Assembly: GCA_963773685.1 (NCBI GenBank)
Contig: CAVZBY010000002.1
Coordinates: 289,464-353,463, forward strand
Length of the DNA stretch: 64,000 nucleotides
DNA from: JALHVH01 sp963773685
Lineage (GTDB): Bacteria; Acidobacteriota; Aminicenantia; Aminicenantales; Saccharicenantaceae
Direction: 5' to 3'
Positions 26,954 to 38,797 of this stretch are shown here, piece after piece. The notes beneath the pieces were generated by a model. It had not been told where the DNA came from and ran no database searches. It saw nothing but the letters and a program-made list of their open reading frames with translations. Positions within the stretch are counted from its first letter, which is position 1. The number at the start of each line of letters is the position of its first letter. A program made the position numbers and the translations under genes.

Positions 26954-28714
26954 ATGACCGGACAAGGACGGAATTGGGCGCTCTGGCGTTGATCGTCGGA
27001 GGGGCGTTCCTGTCCGCCGGCCCGGCTCCGGCCGCGGCGGCCGCGGCGCACCGGGCCCCGGCGCCGTCCAGGAAGCGAAGAAGGCCGAGCAAGCGCCCGG
27101 CCCTCTCCGAGAAATACAAGAAGTGGCTGGACGAGGAGGTCGTCTATATCATCTCCGAGAACGAAAGGGACGTCTTCCGCAGTCTGCGGACCGACGCCGA
27201 GCGCGAGAACTTCATCAAGATGTTCTGGAAGCGGCGCGACCCGACGCCGGAGACCCCGATCAACGAGTTCCGCGAAGAGCACTACCGGAGGATCGCCTTC
27301 GCCAACGACACGTATTTCGAGGGGAAGGCGGGCTGGCGATCGGACCGGGGAAGGGTCTATATCATGTTCGGCCCGCCGGATTTCTTCGAGACGAACCCGG
27401 GCGGGGGAAGGGGCTTCCTCCTGGGGACCAACGCGCCCACCGCCGAGTTCCCGTCCGAGGTCTGGACCTACAGGGAGATCCCGGGGCTCAAGCTCCAGGA
27501 AAGCCGCGTCGATTTTACGTTCGTCAATTATTACGCCGCCGGGCTCCTACCAGCTGACGGACAACCCGGCCCTGGCCAACGCGCTCCGGAACATTTCGGT
27601 CCCCGCTCGCTACGCCGGATACAACGACTACCCGAGGGACAATAACTGATTCACCCCGACCGAGATCGCCGGAAGGTCCCAGAAGCCTACAAGCAGCCGC
27701 TCCAGCAGCTCCAGCTGATGGCCGAGCTGACCAAGTCGCGGGGAGAGGTCCTCGAGGAGCTCGAACGGAGCTCCCGGCAGAGGAAGCTCAAGGGGATCGT
27801 CGAGTCCAAGGCCTCGGTGAGCGCCTTGGCCGTCGTCTTCGAAGCAAAGCTTCCTCCGCGGATCGAACGGGATGACCTACGTGCCCATGGTCCTCGAGGT
27901 GCCGGCGAAGGACGTGGAGTTCCGTCCCGTCAAGGACAGGTACCAGGGCCTCGTCAACTTCTATATCGAGGTGAAGGACGCGGACGGGCCGGTCTTCCAG
28001 AAGAGCGACAGGCTGGAGATGAACCTCAAGGAGGACAGCTACCGGCGAAGGGTCGCGGAGAACTATCAATATCTCCAGGGCGCGAGCCTGAAGCCCGGCC
28101 GGTACTTCCTCCACCTGGTCGTCTGGGACGAGATGAGCGGCAAGGTCGGCTATTCGGACCGCTGGATCGACGTGCCGGACATGGCGTCCGGAGAATTCGG
28201 CGCGAGCGATATCATCCTCGCCCGCGACATCCGGAGGCTCGAGGAGAAGACGCCGGAGGTCACGATCGACACGAAGGACCTCCCGGCCATGAAGACGCTC
28301 CGGACGACGGACCTCAAGGTCCCCGACAAGATGAGCATGCGCGGCCGCGGGGCGGCCCTTACACCTTCGGAGATCTGGACGTCAATCCCGGCCATGACGC
28401 TCGGTCTATGCCAAGGGCGACGAGCTGGCCTATTTCTATCAGATCTACAACGCGACCTTCGATGAGGCCCTCGGCGTCGCCCGACTCCGGATCGAGGAAC
28501 GGATCCTCAAGGGCGGCCAGACGGCCGCCGAGATCGCGCGATTCCGGCGACTTCCAGGTTCCGATCGCCCGCAAGACCGAGCAGGGGGATCAACCGGGGC
28601 AACCGGTTCCGCTTGCCGGACCTGGCCCCGGGGAAGTACGAGCTTGTCGTCCGGGTGAGGGACATCTTCTCGGGGAAGACCTCCGAGAAGAGGGCGGCAT
28701 TCGAAGTGAAGTGA
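26954..28714 (+). CDS. GWxTD-domain protein 1, exported (many frameshifts)
   Basis: About 585 residues reconstructed across breaks near 26973, 27546, 27650, 27860, 28360, 28400 and 28540. A signal peptide ('LGALALIVGGAFLSAGPAP') precedes the GWxTD domain: 'KYKKWLDEEVVYIISENERD', 'IKMFWKRRDPTPETPINEFR', and the defining 'GKAGWRSDRGRVYIMFGPPD'. Later parts are beta-rich ('FYIEVKDADGPVFQKSDRLE', 'LAPGKYELVVRVRDIFSGKT'). The family has no established activity; it is common in Acidobacteriota, Bacteroidota and related groups. ATG at 26954 has GAGGAGAGG before it. The paralogue at 38798 lies in the same cluster. Confidence 0.75.
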
Positions 28715-28728
28715 ATCCAGAAAAACGA

Positions 28729-28749
28729 ATCCAATTCAAATTATTGGAT
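28729..28749. promoter_or_regulatory. inverted repeat ATCCAA-N9-TTGGAT, possible activator site
   Basis: ATCCAA (28729-28734) and TTGGAT (28744-28749) form a perfect 6-bp dyad about 95 bp upstream of the -24 element at 28841, the usual place for a bacterial enhancer-binding protein. Confidence 0.35.
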
Positions 28750-28840
28750 AGTTCCCGTCGGCATGAGCCTTCCCGAGTCATTCTACTTAAATATTATGAT
28801 ATCATCCACTTAGTCTCGAGTTCCAATGGCCATCACGGGA

Positions 28841-28856
28841 TGGCACCGAACTTGCA
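28841..28856 (+). promoter_or_regulatory. sigma-54 (RpoN) promoter for the TonB receptor at 29047
   Basis: TGGCACCGAACTTGCA matches the -24/-12 consensus except for C in place of R at position 7. It lies 190 bp before the start codon. The 28715-29046 spacer holds no gene; besides this promoter it has the dyad at 28729 and a long leader with GC-rich hairpins ('GATTCCCGCGAGGCGGGAA' near 28970 and 'CCCATGACCATGGG' near 29018), ending in GGAGGAGTTGA before the ATG. Confidence 0.72.
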
Positions 28857-29046
28857 TAATACCGTAGGACAGGAAGGTATCTTGACAGGGGAGGAGTATA
28901 CAGCCGACAAACCATGCAGAGAGCTCGGAAGGGCGGAGCGCCGTGCCCGGCATGGCTCTCCCGAGGGATTCCCGCGAGGCGGGAAGGAGCTTCGCGGGAG
29001 GGGGAAAACAACAAGATCCCATGACCATGGGATTCGGAGGAGTTGA

Positions 29047-32000
29047 ATGACCTTAAGAAAGCTGTCTTTTGTCTGTGTCGCTTTTCTTTTGGTGGCTTCT
29101 CTCGGAATGGCCCAGTCCAAGGATACGGGGAACTTCGTCGGGACCGTTTATCGACGTCGAGGGGGCCCCGCTCCCGGGCGTCACGGTTACGGCGAAGAAC
29201 ATCCAGATGGGCCTGGTCCAATCGACCGTGACCAACGACAGCGGGCGAGTACCGGATCGAGAGGCTGCCCCGCGGAATGTACACGCTGACCGCGGCCATC
29301 CAGGGCTTCAAGACGACGACCCGGGAAGGGCTCGAGCTCTCGATCGGCGGCCGAGAGTCAAGGTCAACTTCAACCTGGAGATCGGAAAGCTCGAGGAGAA
29401 TATCACGGTCATCGGCGTTTCGCCTCTGGTCGAGACGACGCGCGCCCAGGTCTCCACCGTCATCACCGAGAAGGAATTCCTGAGCTATCCGCAGGGCAAC
29501 CGTGACTACACGTCCCTGATCGCCTACGCCCCGGGGACTTTGCCCGGCGCCGGCCGTTCCGGCTACGCGGTCAACGGGATGCGCGGCTCTTCGAACAACT
29601 TCCAGATCGACGGCATCGACAACAACGACAACGGCACGGCCACCAATGCCGTGACGAGCATGCCGCCCGAATCCATCCAGGAGTTCCGCCTGGTTTCCAA
29701 CAACTTCTCGGCCGAGTACGGCCGGAACTCCGGCGGCGTCATCAACGCCGTCATGAAGTCCGGGACCAACGAGTTCCACGGCAGCGCCTGGATCTTCCAT
29801 CGCGGGGGCAGCGCGCTGTTCCAGAGCGAAGACTGGCTGACCCACGACCTGCCTCCCTACAAGAGGTACCAGTACGGCGCGACGGTCGGCGGCCCCATCA
29901 TCAAGGACAAGACGTTCTTCTTCGCCTCGTTCGAAGGCGTCATCCAGGACGACGAGGCCCGGACGCCGCAGACTGTTCTTCACGCCGGAAGCCATCGCGC
30001 GGGCCCGGGACCGGCCAAGACTTACTTCGACAAGTACGGCTCCACCTATCCCAAGCCGACATACGATTTCGTCGACATCGACGGCGACGGCCTCGTCGAC
30101 GCCGGCAAGTATGTCTGGGACGGGACGACCAAGACCCGAGGCTACAACTTCGGCCTCAAGATCGACCACATCTTTTCCGAAAAGGACCGTATAGCCGTCC
30201 GCTGGCTCTTCAACACCTATAATTACGAGTGGGATTTCGCCGCAGCTTCCCGGTATCGTCAAGAAGAATCCCTATTCCTATCACACCGGCGGCTTGACCT
30301 GGCTGCACCTCTTCAGCCCGACCACGTACAACGAAGTCCGGATCGGCTATCACCGGGACTACGCGGATTGGCCGCGGCTCGCCCCCGAGGTTCCGTCGAT
30401 CGGCGGCTATTCCTTCGCCGACGACGTGACCGTCATCGGCGACTACCCGAACATGCCGCAGAAGTTCGCCAACAATACCTATCAGCTGGTGGACGTCCTG
30501 AACTTCCAGGTCGGCAACCACAGCATCAAGCTCGGCGGCGAGGCCAGGCTCTGGAATTCGGACTCGACGTTCGACGCCAACGTCGCGGGGAGCTTACTAT
30601 TTCATCGATTCGACGTGGTTCCTCTATGACCTCGGCGCCTATTACCTTGTCATCGGGGCTGACCCGCCCAATCCGCCCGAGGGCAACCCCTACGTCACCG
30701 GCGCCGCCAGCGGCGAATGGAAGACCTGGCGATTCCCATCGGAAATGGCAAGGCTTCGAAGGCGGCCTGTTCGTCCAGGACGACTGGCGCGTGACGGACA
30801 AGCTGACCGTTTCCTTGGGCCTGAGATGGGAATACTACGGGGTCCCCAAGGAAAAATCCGGAGTGGGCATCAACATGCCCGCTTTCGGGACCAAGGCCGG
30901 CTTCGATGCGAACCCGAAGCAGATCATCGAAGGGAAGTTCGGCGAAGAGGGGATCAAGTACCTCATTTTCGACGGACGCCAGCAGCTCGGCAAGGGATTG
31001 TGGAATCCCTATTACAAGGCCTTCGCTCCCAAGGTCAGCTTCGCTTACGACCTGACCGGCGACGGCAAGACGTCGCTTCGGGCCGGGGCGGGCATCTCGT
31101 ACGACCGGACCTTCAATAATACGTACGAGAATGACCGGTTCAACTATCCCGACTTCACGTTCGCGTCGATGGGCGGAGGGTACGGGTACGGCACGCCGTA
31201 CATCAACGTCACTTATCCCGGGACCGTTCCCGCGGCGAACATCCAAGGATACAGGGCCGCCCTGCGCTGGATGCTGCCCGACCTCCTGCCTCAGAAGGCA
31301 TATAACTGGCTGGTCGGCGTCCAGAGAGAGCTTTCGACGAACGTCTCCATCGAGCTCAACTACACCGGCTCCAAGGGCATGAACCTGGGCTCCATCCAGA
31401 GGCCGAACCGCTTCACCGGGGACAGGCTGGACGGGATCGCGGACGGGATCAACGCGTACACGGCCATCCGCGACCTCAACCTGCGGACCCAGAACCTGAA
31501 GTCCGACTACTCCGCCTTCACGGCGACCATCAACAAGAGGTTCGCCAACGGCTGGTCCTGGTACACGGCCTACACCTACGGCATCGCCAAGGACCAGAAC
31601 TCCGACTATTTCGGGAGGCGACACGCGGAGCGGCACCGTCATGGAAGCCGTCTCCAACGAACGGATCGGCGACGAGTACGGCTACGCCCAGTTCGACCGT
31701 CGGCACAGGGTCGTCGGCGGCATGATCTTCGACATGCCCTTCTTTAAGAACTCCAAGAACTGGTTCCTGAGGAACGTCGTCGCCGGCTGGCAGGTCTCCA
31801 CCAATTTCCACTTCACCTCCGGCGCCGGCCGTTCACCATCAGGTCCACCTCGTCCTCCTACGATTGGAACAAAGACTACGACTACAACGACAGGCCCCTG
31901 TGGATCGGACGGAGACAACTACCAGGAGCTCATCACTTGGACGAACGGACAGGCCCGGCTGGGACAAGAGCCTGTTCGCGTTCCCGGTTGCCCCGACGGC

Positions 32001-32281
32001 CGCCAGAGATCTCTCCTACTACGATCAGAATTTCGTCGCCGAGGAACTCGTTCCGGTGGTTCCCGACCCATAACATCAACATCTCCCTGCAGAAGTACTG
32101 GACGGTCCCCATGGCCGGGAGGGAATTCACGGTCCAGGCCATCTTCGAGGTCTTCAACGTCCTCAAGTCCTACTTCTGGGACCTTCCGTCCACGACTCCT
32201 GGACGTCCGCCCTGTTCGGCCAATCGCTGCGGATGAGCGGCCAGAGGACAGTCTCAAGTCTCGCTCCGGATCATGTTCTAA
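29047..32281 (+). CDS. TonB-dependent receptor with CarboxypepD_reg domain (many frameshifts)
   Basis: About 1078 residues. Signal peptide 'LSFVCVAFLLVASLGMAQS', then 'GNFVGTVY' and 'GAPLPGVTVTAKNIQMGLVQ' of the CarboxypepD_reg domain, a plug ('NFQIDGIDNNDNGTATNAV', 'SAEYGRNSGGVINAVMKSGT') and a long barrel ('QDDWRVTDKLTVSLGLRWEY', 'LNYTGSKGMNLGSIQRPNRF'), ending 'SLRIMF' after a final shift near 32255. Breaks cluster at 29150, 29245, 29355, 29975, 30245, 30595, 30735, 31615 and 31830-32210. At several, removing one base restores the expected motif. It is Oar-like, as is the receptor at 23015, and also has a sigma-54-type promoter. A strong terminator follows. Confidence 0.83.
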
Positions 32282-32306
32282 GGTTCACGCGCGCACACGA
32301 GCTCAC

Positions 32307-32346
32307 AAGCCCTGCCCCGGCTTCGCCGGGGCAGGGCTTTTCTTTT
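32307..32346 (+). terminator. strong intrinsic terminator
   Basis: A 15-bp perfect stem, AAGCCCTGCCCCGGC / GCCGGGGCAGGGCTT, with loop TTC, running into TTTCTTTT. It separates the second TonB receptor from the sulfatase array. Confidence 0.9.
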
Positions 32347-32354
32347 GAGGCGAT

Positions 32355-32383
32355 TTGAAGCCATGAGCGGAGTCTGATATATT
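32355..32383 (+). promoter_or_regulatory. sigma-70 promoter for the sulfatase-TPR array, implies leaderless mRNA
   Basis: TTGAAG (32355-32360), 17 bp, TATATT (32378-32383), then 6 nt to the ATG at 32390. It is the only promoter seen before the array of overlapping genes. Confidence 0.6.
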
Positions 32384-32389
32384 TTCAAT

Positions 32390-34534
32390 ATGGTGCGAGG
32401 CGGATCTGCACGGCCGGCATCGGTTTCTTTCTGCTCTTCACGGGCTCGGGGGCCCCGGGCCTCGCGGGCGGCGCAGGGCGAGATCCAACAGGGACGGGAA
32501 GCCTCAACGTCCTGCTCGTCACCCTGGATACGACGAGAGCCGACCATATCGGGGCCTACGGCTGGAGCAAGGCGAGGACCCCGAACCTCGATTCGCTGGC
32601 GGCCGGGGGGGTCAGGTTCGCGAACGCTTATTGCCCGGCGCCCGCTGACGCTCCCTTCCCATTGTTCCATCCTGACGGGAACCTATCCTCTGTACCATAA
32701 GGTCCGCAACAACGGCTCCTACTATCCTGGCCCCGGAGGCCGTGACCCTGGCCGAGAGGCTCCGGGACCGGGGGTTCCGGACGTCGGCCTTCGTCGCCTC
32801 GTTCAACGTCGATTCCCGGTTCGGCGTGGACCAGGGTTTCGCCGTGTACGACGACCGTTCGACGACGACCAGATGCTCAAGACGTTCCGGTCCGAGCGCA
32901 AGGCCGACAAGGTCGCCGACGCGTTCATCGGCTGGCTGGGGGCGAACGCCGGGAGCCGGTTCTTTTCCTGGGTCCATTTCTTCGACCCCCATATGCCCCA
33001 CGATCCGCCCTCGCCCTATAAGGAGGAATTCGCCGGCGACCTCTACGACGGCGAGGTCGCGTTCGTGGACCACGAGCTGGGGCGGGTCATCGAGGCCCTG
33101 CGGGCGAAGGGCATCCTGGAGAGGACGCTCGTCGTCGTCGCCGGCGACCACGGCGAGGCGCTCGGCGAGAAGGAAGAGCTCGACCACGGCATCTTCATCT
33201 ACGACGGGACGATGAAGGTCCCGCTGATCTTCTACGCGGACAAGCGCCTGCCCGGCGGGACGGGTCGTCGATGCCAGGGTCAGGCTCATCGATCTCATGC
33301 CGTCGGTGCTGGACATGATCGGGATCCCGGTGAACAAGGAGGTCCAGGGGACGAGCCTCATGCCCTACATCGAAGGCAAGAGGGACGACGACCTGCCCTG
33401 CTATCTCGAGTCCTACTATCCTCCGGAGACCTACGGCTGGTCGGAGCTTCGAGGCCTCGTCGACGGGGACTGGAAGTTCATCCGCGCCCCCCGTTCGGAG
33501 CTCTACGACCTGAAGACGGACCCGAAGGAGGAGAAGGACCTCGTCGCGCGCGAGGCCGGGACGGCCGCCCGGCCTCAACAGGAAGCTGGACGAGATCATC
33601 AAGGCCTACACTTCGAAGACGGAAGCCGGGCCGGAGGACGCTGACCCGGGAGGAGGAGGACCGCCTGCGGTCGCTGGGCTATATCGGGGCCGGATGCGTC
33701 GGTCAAGGTCGGGAAGGGCCCGCTTCCCGATCCCAAGGACCGGATGGACGAGTTCAAGATCCTCTTCAAGGCGAAGCTTCTGGAGTACCAGGGGGAACTT
33801 CACGGAGTCGGAGAAGTGCTATCGGGAGCTCCTCCGCCTCGAGCCGGACGTGTCCTGGCACTATATCGGGCTGGCCATCCTCCTGGCGAGGGACCGGAGG
33901 GTCGGCGACGGCATCGAGGTCCTGAAGGGCGGGCTCCGAAGACTGCCCGATTCGACGGTCCTGATGTCGCGGCTGGCCAGCTTCTACATGAGGGTCGGGA
34001 ACTTCAAGGAGGCCTTCGCCATGAGCCAGGCCACCCTGAAGCGCGACCCGCGGCATCTCGACGCCTTGGTCATCGCCGGCTGGTCCGAGGACATGCAGGG
34101 CCGACTGGAAGGAATCGGCCGGGTATTTCGGGAAGGCCCTGAAGATCGAGCCGGAGAACAAGTACATCCGGCTGAAATATGCCTATGCCCTGGGGGCCCT
34201 CGGCCGGGGAGAGGAGGCCGCCCGGATCGACGAAGCTCTCAAGAAGGAGTATCCCGACGACCATCGGGTCCATGCCGACCTCGGCGATCATCTACGCGTC
34301 GATGAACAGGCTGGACCTGGCCGAGGAGAACCTGCGGAAGGCCGTCGAGCTCGAATCCCGGGCCCGATTCCTATCTGAGCCTGTGCGGCGATCCTCGAGC
34401 GGACGGGCAAGCTCGAGGACGCCATCGCCTATCTGAAGCTGTTCCTCGAGACGTCGAAGGAAGGCGAAACGCCCCGGATCAACAAGGCCCGAAAGGCCCT
34501 CGCGGAATGGGAGCGGCGGATCAAAGGGCGATGA
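32390..34534 (+). CDS. sulfatase-like/TPR fusion protein 1 (many frameshifts)
   Basis: About 714 residues. After a hydrophobic N terminus ('AGIGFFLLFTGSG') comes an alkaline-phosphatase-superfamily domain (~35-430): 'NVLLVTLDTTRADHIGAYGW' (metal Asp), 'LTLPSHCSILTGTYPLYHKV', 'SWVHFFDPHMPHDPP', 'VVAGDHGEALGEKEELDHGI'. The active-site Cys of true sulfatases (CxPSR) is replaced by TLPSH, so formylglycine cannot form and Thr is the likely nucleophile, as in LtaS-type phosphotransferases. 'RLRSLGYIGAD..KVGKGPLPDPKD' links to five or six TPRs ('ECYRELLRLEPDVSWHYIGL'). An extra base is visible at several breaks, for example GCGCCCGCTGACG where 'PAPLTL' needs GCGCCGCTGACG. The stop overlaps the next ATG (ATGA). 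Confidence 0.85.
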
Positions 34535-36641
34535 GGCTCCCGGCGCTCCTCCTCGTCCTCGCCCTGCCGTCCGGCGCGTCCCGGGTCTTCTCCGCCGCGC
34601 GGCAGGGAAGAGGGCGACCCGAACGTCCTTCTCGTGACCCTCGACACGACGCGGGCGGACCACATCGGGGCCTACGGATACGCGAAGGCCCGGACGCCGG
34701 TCCTCGATGCCCTGGCCCGGAACGGCGTCCGCTTCGCCAACGCTGTATTGCGCGACGCCGCTGACCCTCCCTTCGCACTGCTCGATCCTCACGGGGACCT
34801 ATCCGCTCCGGCACAAGGTCCGCAACAACGGGTCCTATTATCTCGGAGACGATGCGGTGACGCTGGCCGAGAGGCTCAAGGAGAGCGGATACGACACCGC
34901 CGCGTTCGTCGCTTCGTTCAACACCGATTCGCGGTTCGGGCTCGGCCAGGGGTTCGACGTCTACGACGACCAGTTCCTCGAGGACGAGCTCCTGAAGGCG
35001 TTCAAGTCCGAGAGGACGGCCGACAAGGTCGCGGACGCGTTCATCTCCTGGCTGGGGGCGAAGCCCCGGGACCGCTTCTTTTCCTGGGTCCATTTTTTCG
35101 ATCCCCATGCGCCTTATGAGCCTCCCGCGCCCTATAAAGAAAGGTTCGCCTCCGACCCCTATGACGGCGAGATCGCCTTCATGGACCACGAGCTCGGGAG
35201 GATCATCGAGGCCTTGAAGGCCAAGGGCCTTCTCGAGCGCACCCTGATCGTCCTGGCCGGAGACCACGGCGAATCCCTGGGCGAGCACGGGGAGAGCGAT
35301 CACGGCATCTTCATCTACGACGCCGCGATGAAGGTCCCTCTCGTCCTCCATGCCCCGGGGGCCCTTCCGCGGGGGACGGCCGTGGGCGCGCGCGTCCGGC
35401 TTATCGACATCATGCCGACCGTCCTCGATTGGCTGAAGGCGGGCGTGAATCCCGAGGTCCAGGGGACGAGCCTCCTGCCCTTCATCGAGGGGAAGAGGAA
35501 GGATGACCTGCCCTGTTACCTCGAGACCTTCTACCCGAGGGAGACCTTCGGCTGGTCCGAGCTCGTGGGGCTCGTCGATGCGGACCGGAAGTTCATCCGG
35601 GCCCCCCGTTCGGAGCTCTACGACATCGAAAAGGACCCCGGAGAGCTGAAGGACCTGGCCTCGAGGGAATCCCGGACGGCCACGGCCCTCAACAAGAAGC
35701 TCGACGAGGTCATCCGCGCCCACGTCTCGAACGCGGAACCGGGACGCAGGACCGTGACGGGGGCCGAGGCCGACCGCCTGCGCTCCCTGGGCTACGTCGC
35801 GGCGGGCGCGGCCCCGACGTCCGGGAAAGGCCCTTTGCCGGACCCGAAGGACAAGATCGGGGAAAACGCCATCCTGTCGCGGGCGCGGCTCCTGGAAGCG
35901 GAGGGCAAGTACGCCGAATCGGAAAAGGAATATCGCGACCTGCTCCGCCTGCGGCCCGAGGTGCCCTGGAACTACATCGTCCTGGGCCTCCTGCTGGCCA
36001 AGGCCGAGCGGGCGGACGAGGGCATCGAGGTCCTGCAGGACGGCCTGAGGAGGATACCGGATTCGCTCGACCTGCTCTCGAACCTGGCCGAGCTCCTATA
36101 TGAGGGCCGGCAAGTTCCCCCAGGCTTCCGAGACGAGCCGTGATGTTCTGAAGCGCGACCCCCGGAATTTCGACGCGATGGTCATCGCGGGCTGGTCCGA
36201 GGACATGCTCGCCCATTGGACGGAGCGCGGCCGGCTTCTACCGCATGGCCTTGGAGGTCGAGCCGGAGAACAAGACCCTCCGGATGAAATATGCCTATGT
36301 CCTGGGCGCCCTGGGCCGGGGCGACGAGGCCGCCGGCCATGGATGAGGCGCTCAAGAAGGAGTATCCGGCGGACCCGAAGATCCGGACCGATCTCTCGGT
36401 CATCTATACGGCCCTGGGGAAGATGGACCTGGCGGAGGAGAACCTCCGGAAGGCGGTCGCCCTGAGCCCGACGCCCGAGAATCATCATCGGCTGGCCTCG
36501 CTCCTCGGCCGGGTCGGAAAGCTCGAGGAGGCCGTCGTCCAGATGAAGCTCTATCTCAGGACGACCAAAGAAGGGGAGACGCCCCGGAAGGCCCGCGCCC
36601 GCGAGGCCGTCGCGGAATGGGAAAGGCGGATATCGAAATGA
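34531..36641 (+). CDS. sulfatase-like/TPR fusion protein 2 (several frameshifts)
   Basis: About 703 residues and a close paralogue of the gene before it. A signal peptide ('LPALLLVLALPSGASRVFSA') is followed by 'NVLLVTLDTTRADHIGAYGY', 'TPLTLPSHCSILTGTYPLRH', 'WVHFFDPHAPYEPPAPYKER', 'LAGDHGESLGEHGESDHG' and 'VQGTSLLPFIEGKRKDDLPC'. The hinge 'RLRSLGYVAAG..GKGPLPDPKD' leads into TPRs ('YAESEKEYRDLLRLRPEVPW', 'KTLRMKYAYVLGALGRGDEA'). Breaks lie near 34610, 34745, 36105, 36235 and 36345; the middle 1.3 kb is intact. It starts at the ATG overlapping the previous stop and ends overlapping the next start, so the three are coupled in one operon. Confidence 0.88.
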
Positions 36642-38775
36642 AGAGGCGCTGGGCCTGTCCTGGCCGTCGCGGTCCTCGCCGCGGGGGGACCGCTTCCCGG
36701 GAGCGCCGCGGGCGACGTGAAACGGGAGGAAGGGCTCAACGTCCTCCTCGTGACCCTGGACACGACGAGGGCCGACCGTCTCGGCGCGTACGGATATGAC
36801 AAGGCCCGGACGCCCGCCCTCGATGCCCTGGCGAAGAACGGGGTTCGGTTCGCGAACGCTTATTGCGAGGTCCCGATGACCCTGCCCTCGCACTGTTCCA
36901 TCCTCACGGGAACCGGTCCGCTCTACCACAAGGTCCATAACAACGGGACCTATTACCTCAACAAGGACATCGTCACCCTGACCGAGAGACTCAAGGCCAA
37001 GGGGTATGCGACGGCGGCGTTCGTCAGCTCGTTCAACGTGGACTCCCGCTTCGGCGTCGGGAAAGGGTTCGATGTCTTCGACGACCGGTTCCGCGACGAC
37101 GAGATGATGAAGACCTTCCGTTCGGAGAGGCGGGCGGGGGAGACCACGGCGGCCTTCCTCCGCTGGCTGGACGGGCGGGGGGACGGACCGTTCTTCTCAT
37201 GGATCCATTATTACGACCCCCATACGCCCTATAAACCCCCGTCGCCGTTCCGGGAACAGCTCGCTCCGACCCGTACGACGGCGAGATCGCCTACATGGAC
37301 GAGTGCTTCGGGAAGGTCCTGGCGCGGCTCCGCGAAAAGAACCTGCTCGAGCGGACGCTCATCGTGGTCGCCGCCGACCACGGCGAGGCCTTTGGAGAGC
37401 GGGGGGAGCTGGGTCATGGCGTTTTCATCTACGACGTCACGATGAAGGTCCCGCTCCTCATCCACGCCCCCAAGAACCTTCCGGCGGGCCTGGTCGTCGC
37501 GTCGCGGGTCAGGCTCATGGATATCATGCCGACCGTCCTGGACGCGCTGAAGATGCCCGCGGGCAAGGAGGTCCAGGGGACGAGCCTTCTGCCCTACATC
37601 GAGGGTCGAAGGAAGGACGATCTTCCCTGCTACATGGAAAGCTATTATCCGCTGGAGACCTACGGCTGGTCCGAGCTGGTCGGCCTCGTCGACGGCGACT
37701 GGAAATTCATCCGCGCCCCGCGGCCCGAGCTCTATGATCTCAAGTCGGACCCGGCGGAGATGCGGGACCTCGTCCAGAAACAGGCGGGGCGGGCCTCGGG
37801 CGATGATGCGCGAGCTCAAGGACATGATCGCCGCGTCCGCATCCGACCTCGGCCAGAGCCGGAGGAAGCTCAGCCGGGAAGAGGAGGAGCGCCTGAGGTC
37901 TCTCGGCTACGTGGGGAGCGACGCTTCGGTCCGTGTCGGCAAAGGCCCGCTTCCCGACCCCAAGGACATGATGTCCGAGTTCCAGATCCTCTACCGGGCC
38001 AAGACGAACGAATGGGACGAGAAATGGGACGCCGCGGAGAAGGATTACCGGGAGATCCTCCGCCTCCAGCCCGACGTCGCCTGGCGTTATGTCGACCTGG
38101 CGATCTTCCTGACGATCCGGGACAGGCTCCCCGATGCCATCGAGGTCCTCAGGCAGGGGCTGGCGCGGATGCCGGATTCCTTCGTCCTCCTCACGCGGCT
38201 CGCCCATCTGGAGATGGGTGCGGGCCGATACGACGAGGCCTACGAAATGAGCCAGGCGGCCCTCCGGATCGACCCCGGGTATTTCGACGCCCTGGTCATC
38301 GCCGCCGGGGTCGAGGACGTCCGCGGCCATTGGGAGGCTTCCGAAAAGGATCTACCGGCGGGCCCTCGCGGTCGAGCCCGAGAACAAAAAGGTCCGGATG
38401 AAGCAGGCCTATCGCGCTGGGAGCCATGGGGCGGGGAGAGGAGGCCGTGAAGATCGACGAGGCCTTGAAGGCGGAATACCCCGACGACTCCCGGCTCCGC
38501 CAGGACCTGGGCGTGATCTACGCCGACCTCGGCCGATGGGACCTGGCCGAAGAGAACATGAGGAAGGCCGTCGAGCTCCAGCCGTCGCCCGAGACCTGGT
38601 TCAACCTCGCGTCCGTCCTCGAACAGGCGGGGAACCTCGCCGAGGCCGTCCGCTATCTCAGGCTCTACATCGAGAAGACCACGGAGGGCGAGACGCTCCG
38701 CAAGGCGAACGCCCGGAAGGCCCTGGCCGATTGGCAGAGGCGCGCTGAAGCCGCCGGAGGGCCCGTGACCGATAA
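36638..38775 (+). CDS. sulfatase-like/TPR fusion protein 3 (several frameshifts)
   Basis: About 710 residues, third tandem paralogue. 'NVLLVTLDTTRADRLGAYGY', 'VPMTLPSHCSILTGTGPLYH', 'SWIHYYDPHTPYKPPSPFRE', 'VVAADHGEAFGERGELGHGV', 'VQGTSLLPYIEGRRKDDLPC', hinge 'RLRSLGYVGSD..RVGKGPLPDPKD', then TPRs to 'RKALADWQRRAEAA'. The N-terminal signal region is scrambled by a break near 36660; others lie near 37263, 37797 and 38350. The exact stop is uncertain because the last frame runs on into the next gene; stops in the other frames occur at 38766-38768 and 38773-38775. It is more diverged from copies 1 and 2 (Met-Thr in MTLPSH, Tyr-Tyr in HYYDPH). Confidence 0.85.
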
Positions 38776-38797
38776 TCGGAAAACCATGGAGGTTCAG

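Noticed and set aside
24420..38350. True pseudogenes or phase-variable genes in the envelope cluster
   Set aside because: Breaks are single bases at many unrelated sites, codon use is coherent on both sides and no in-frame stops accumulate, so sequence error is more likely than decay or programmed shifting.
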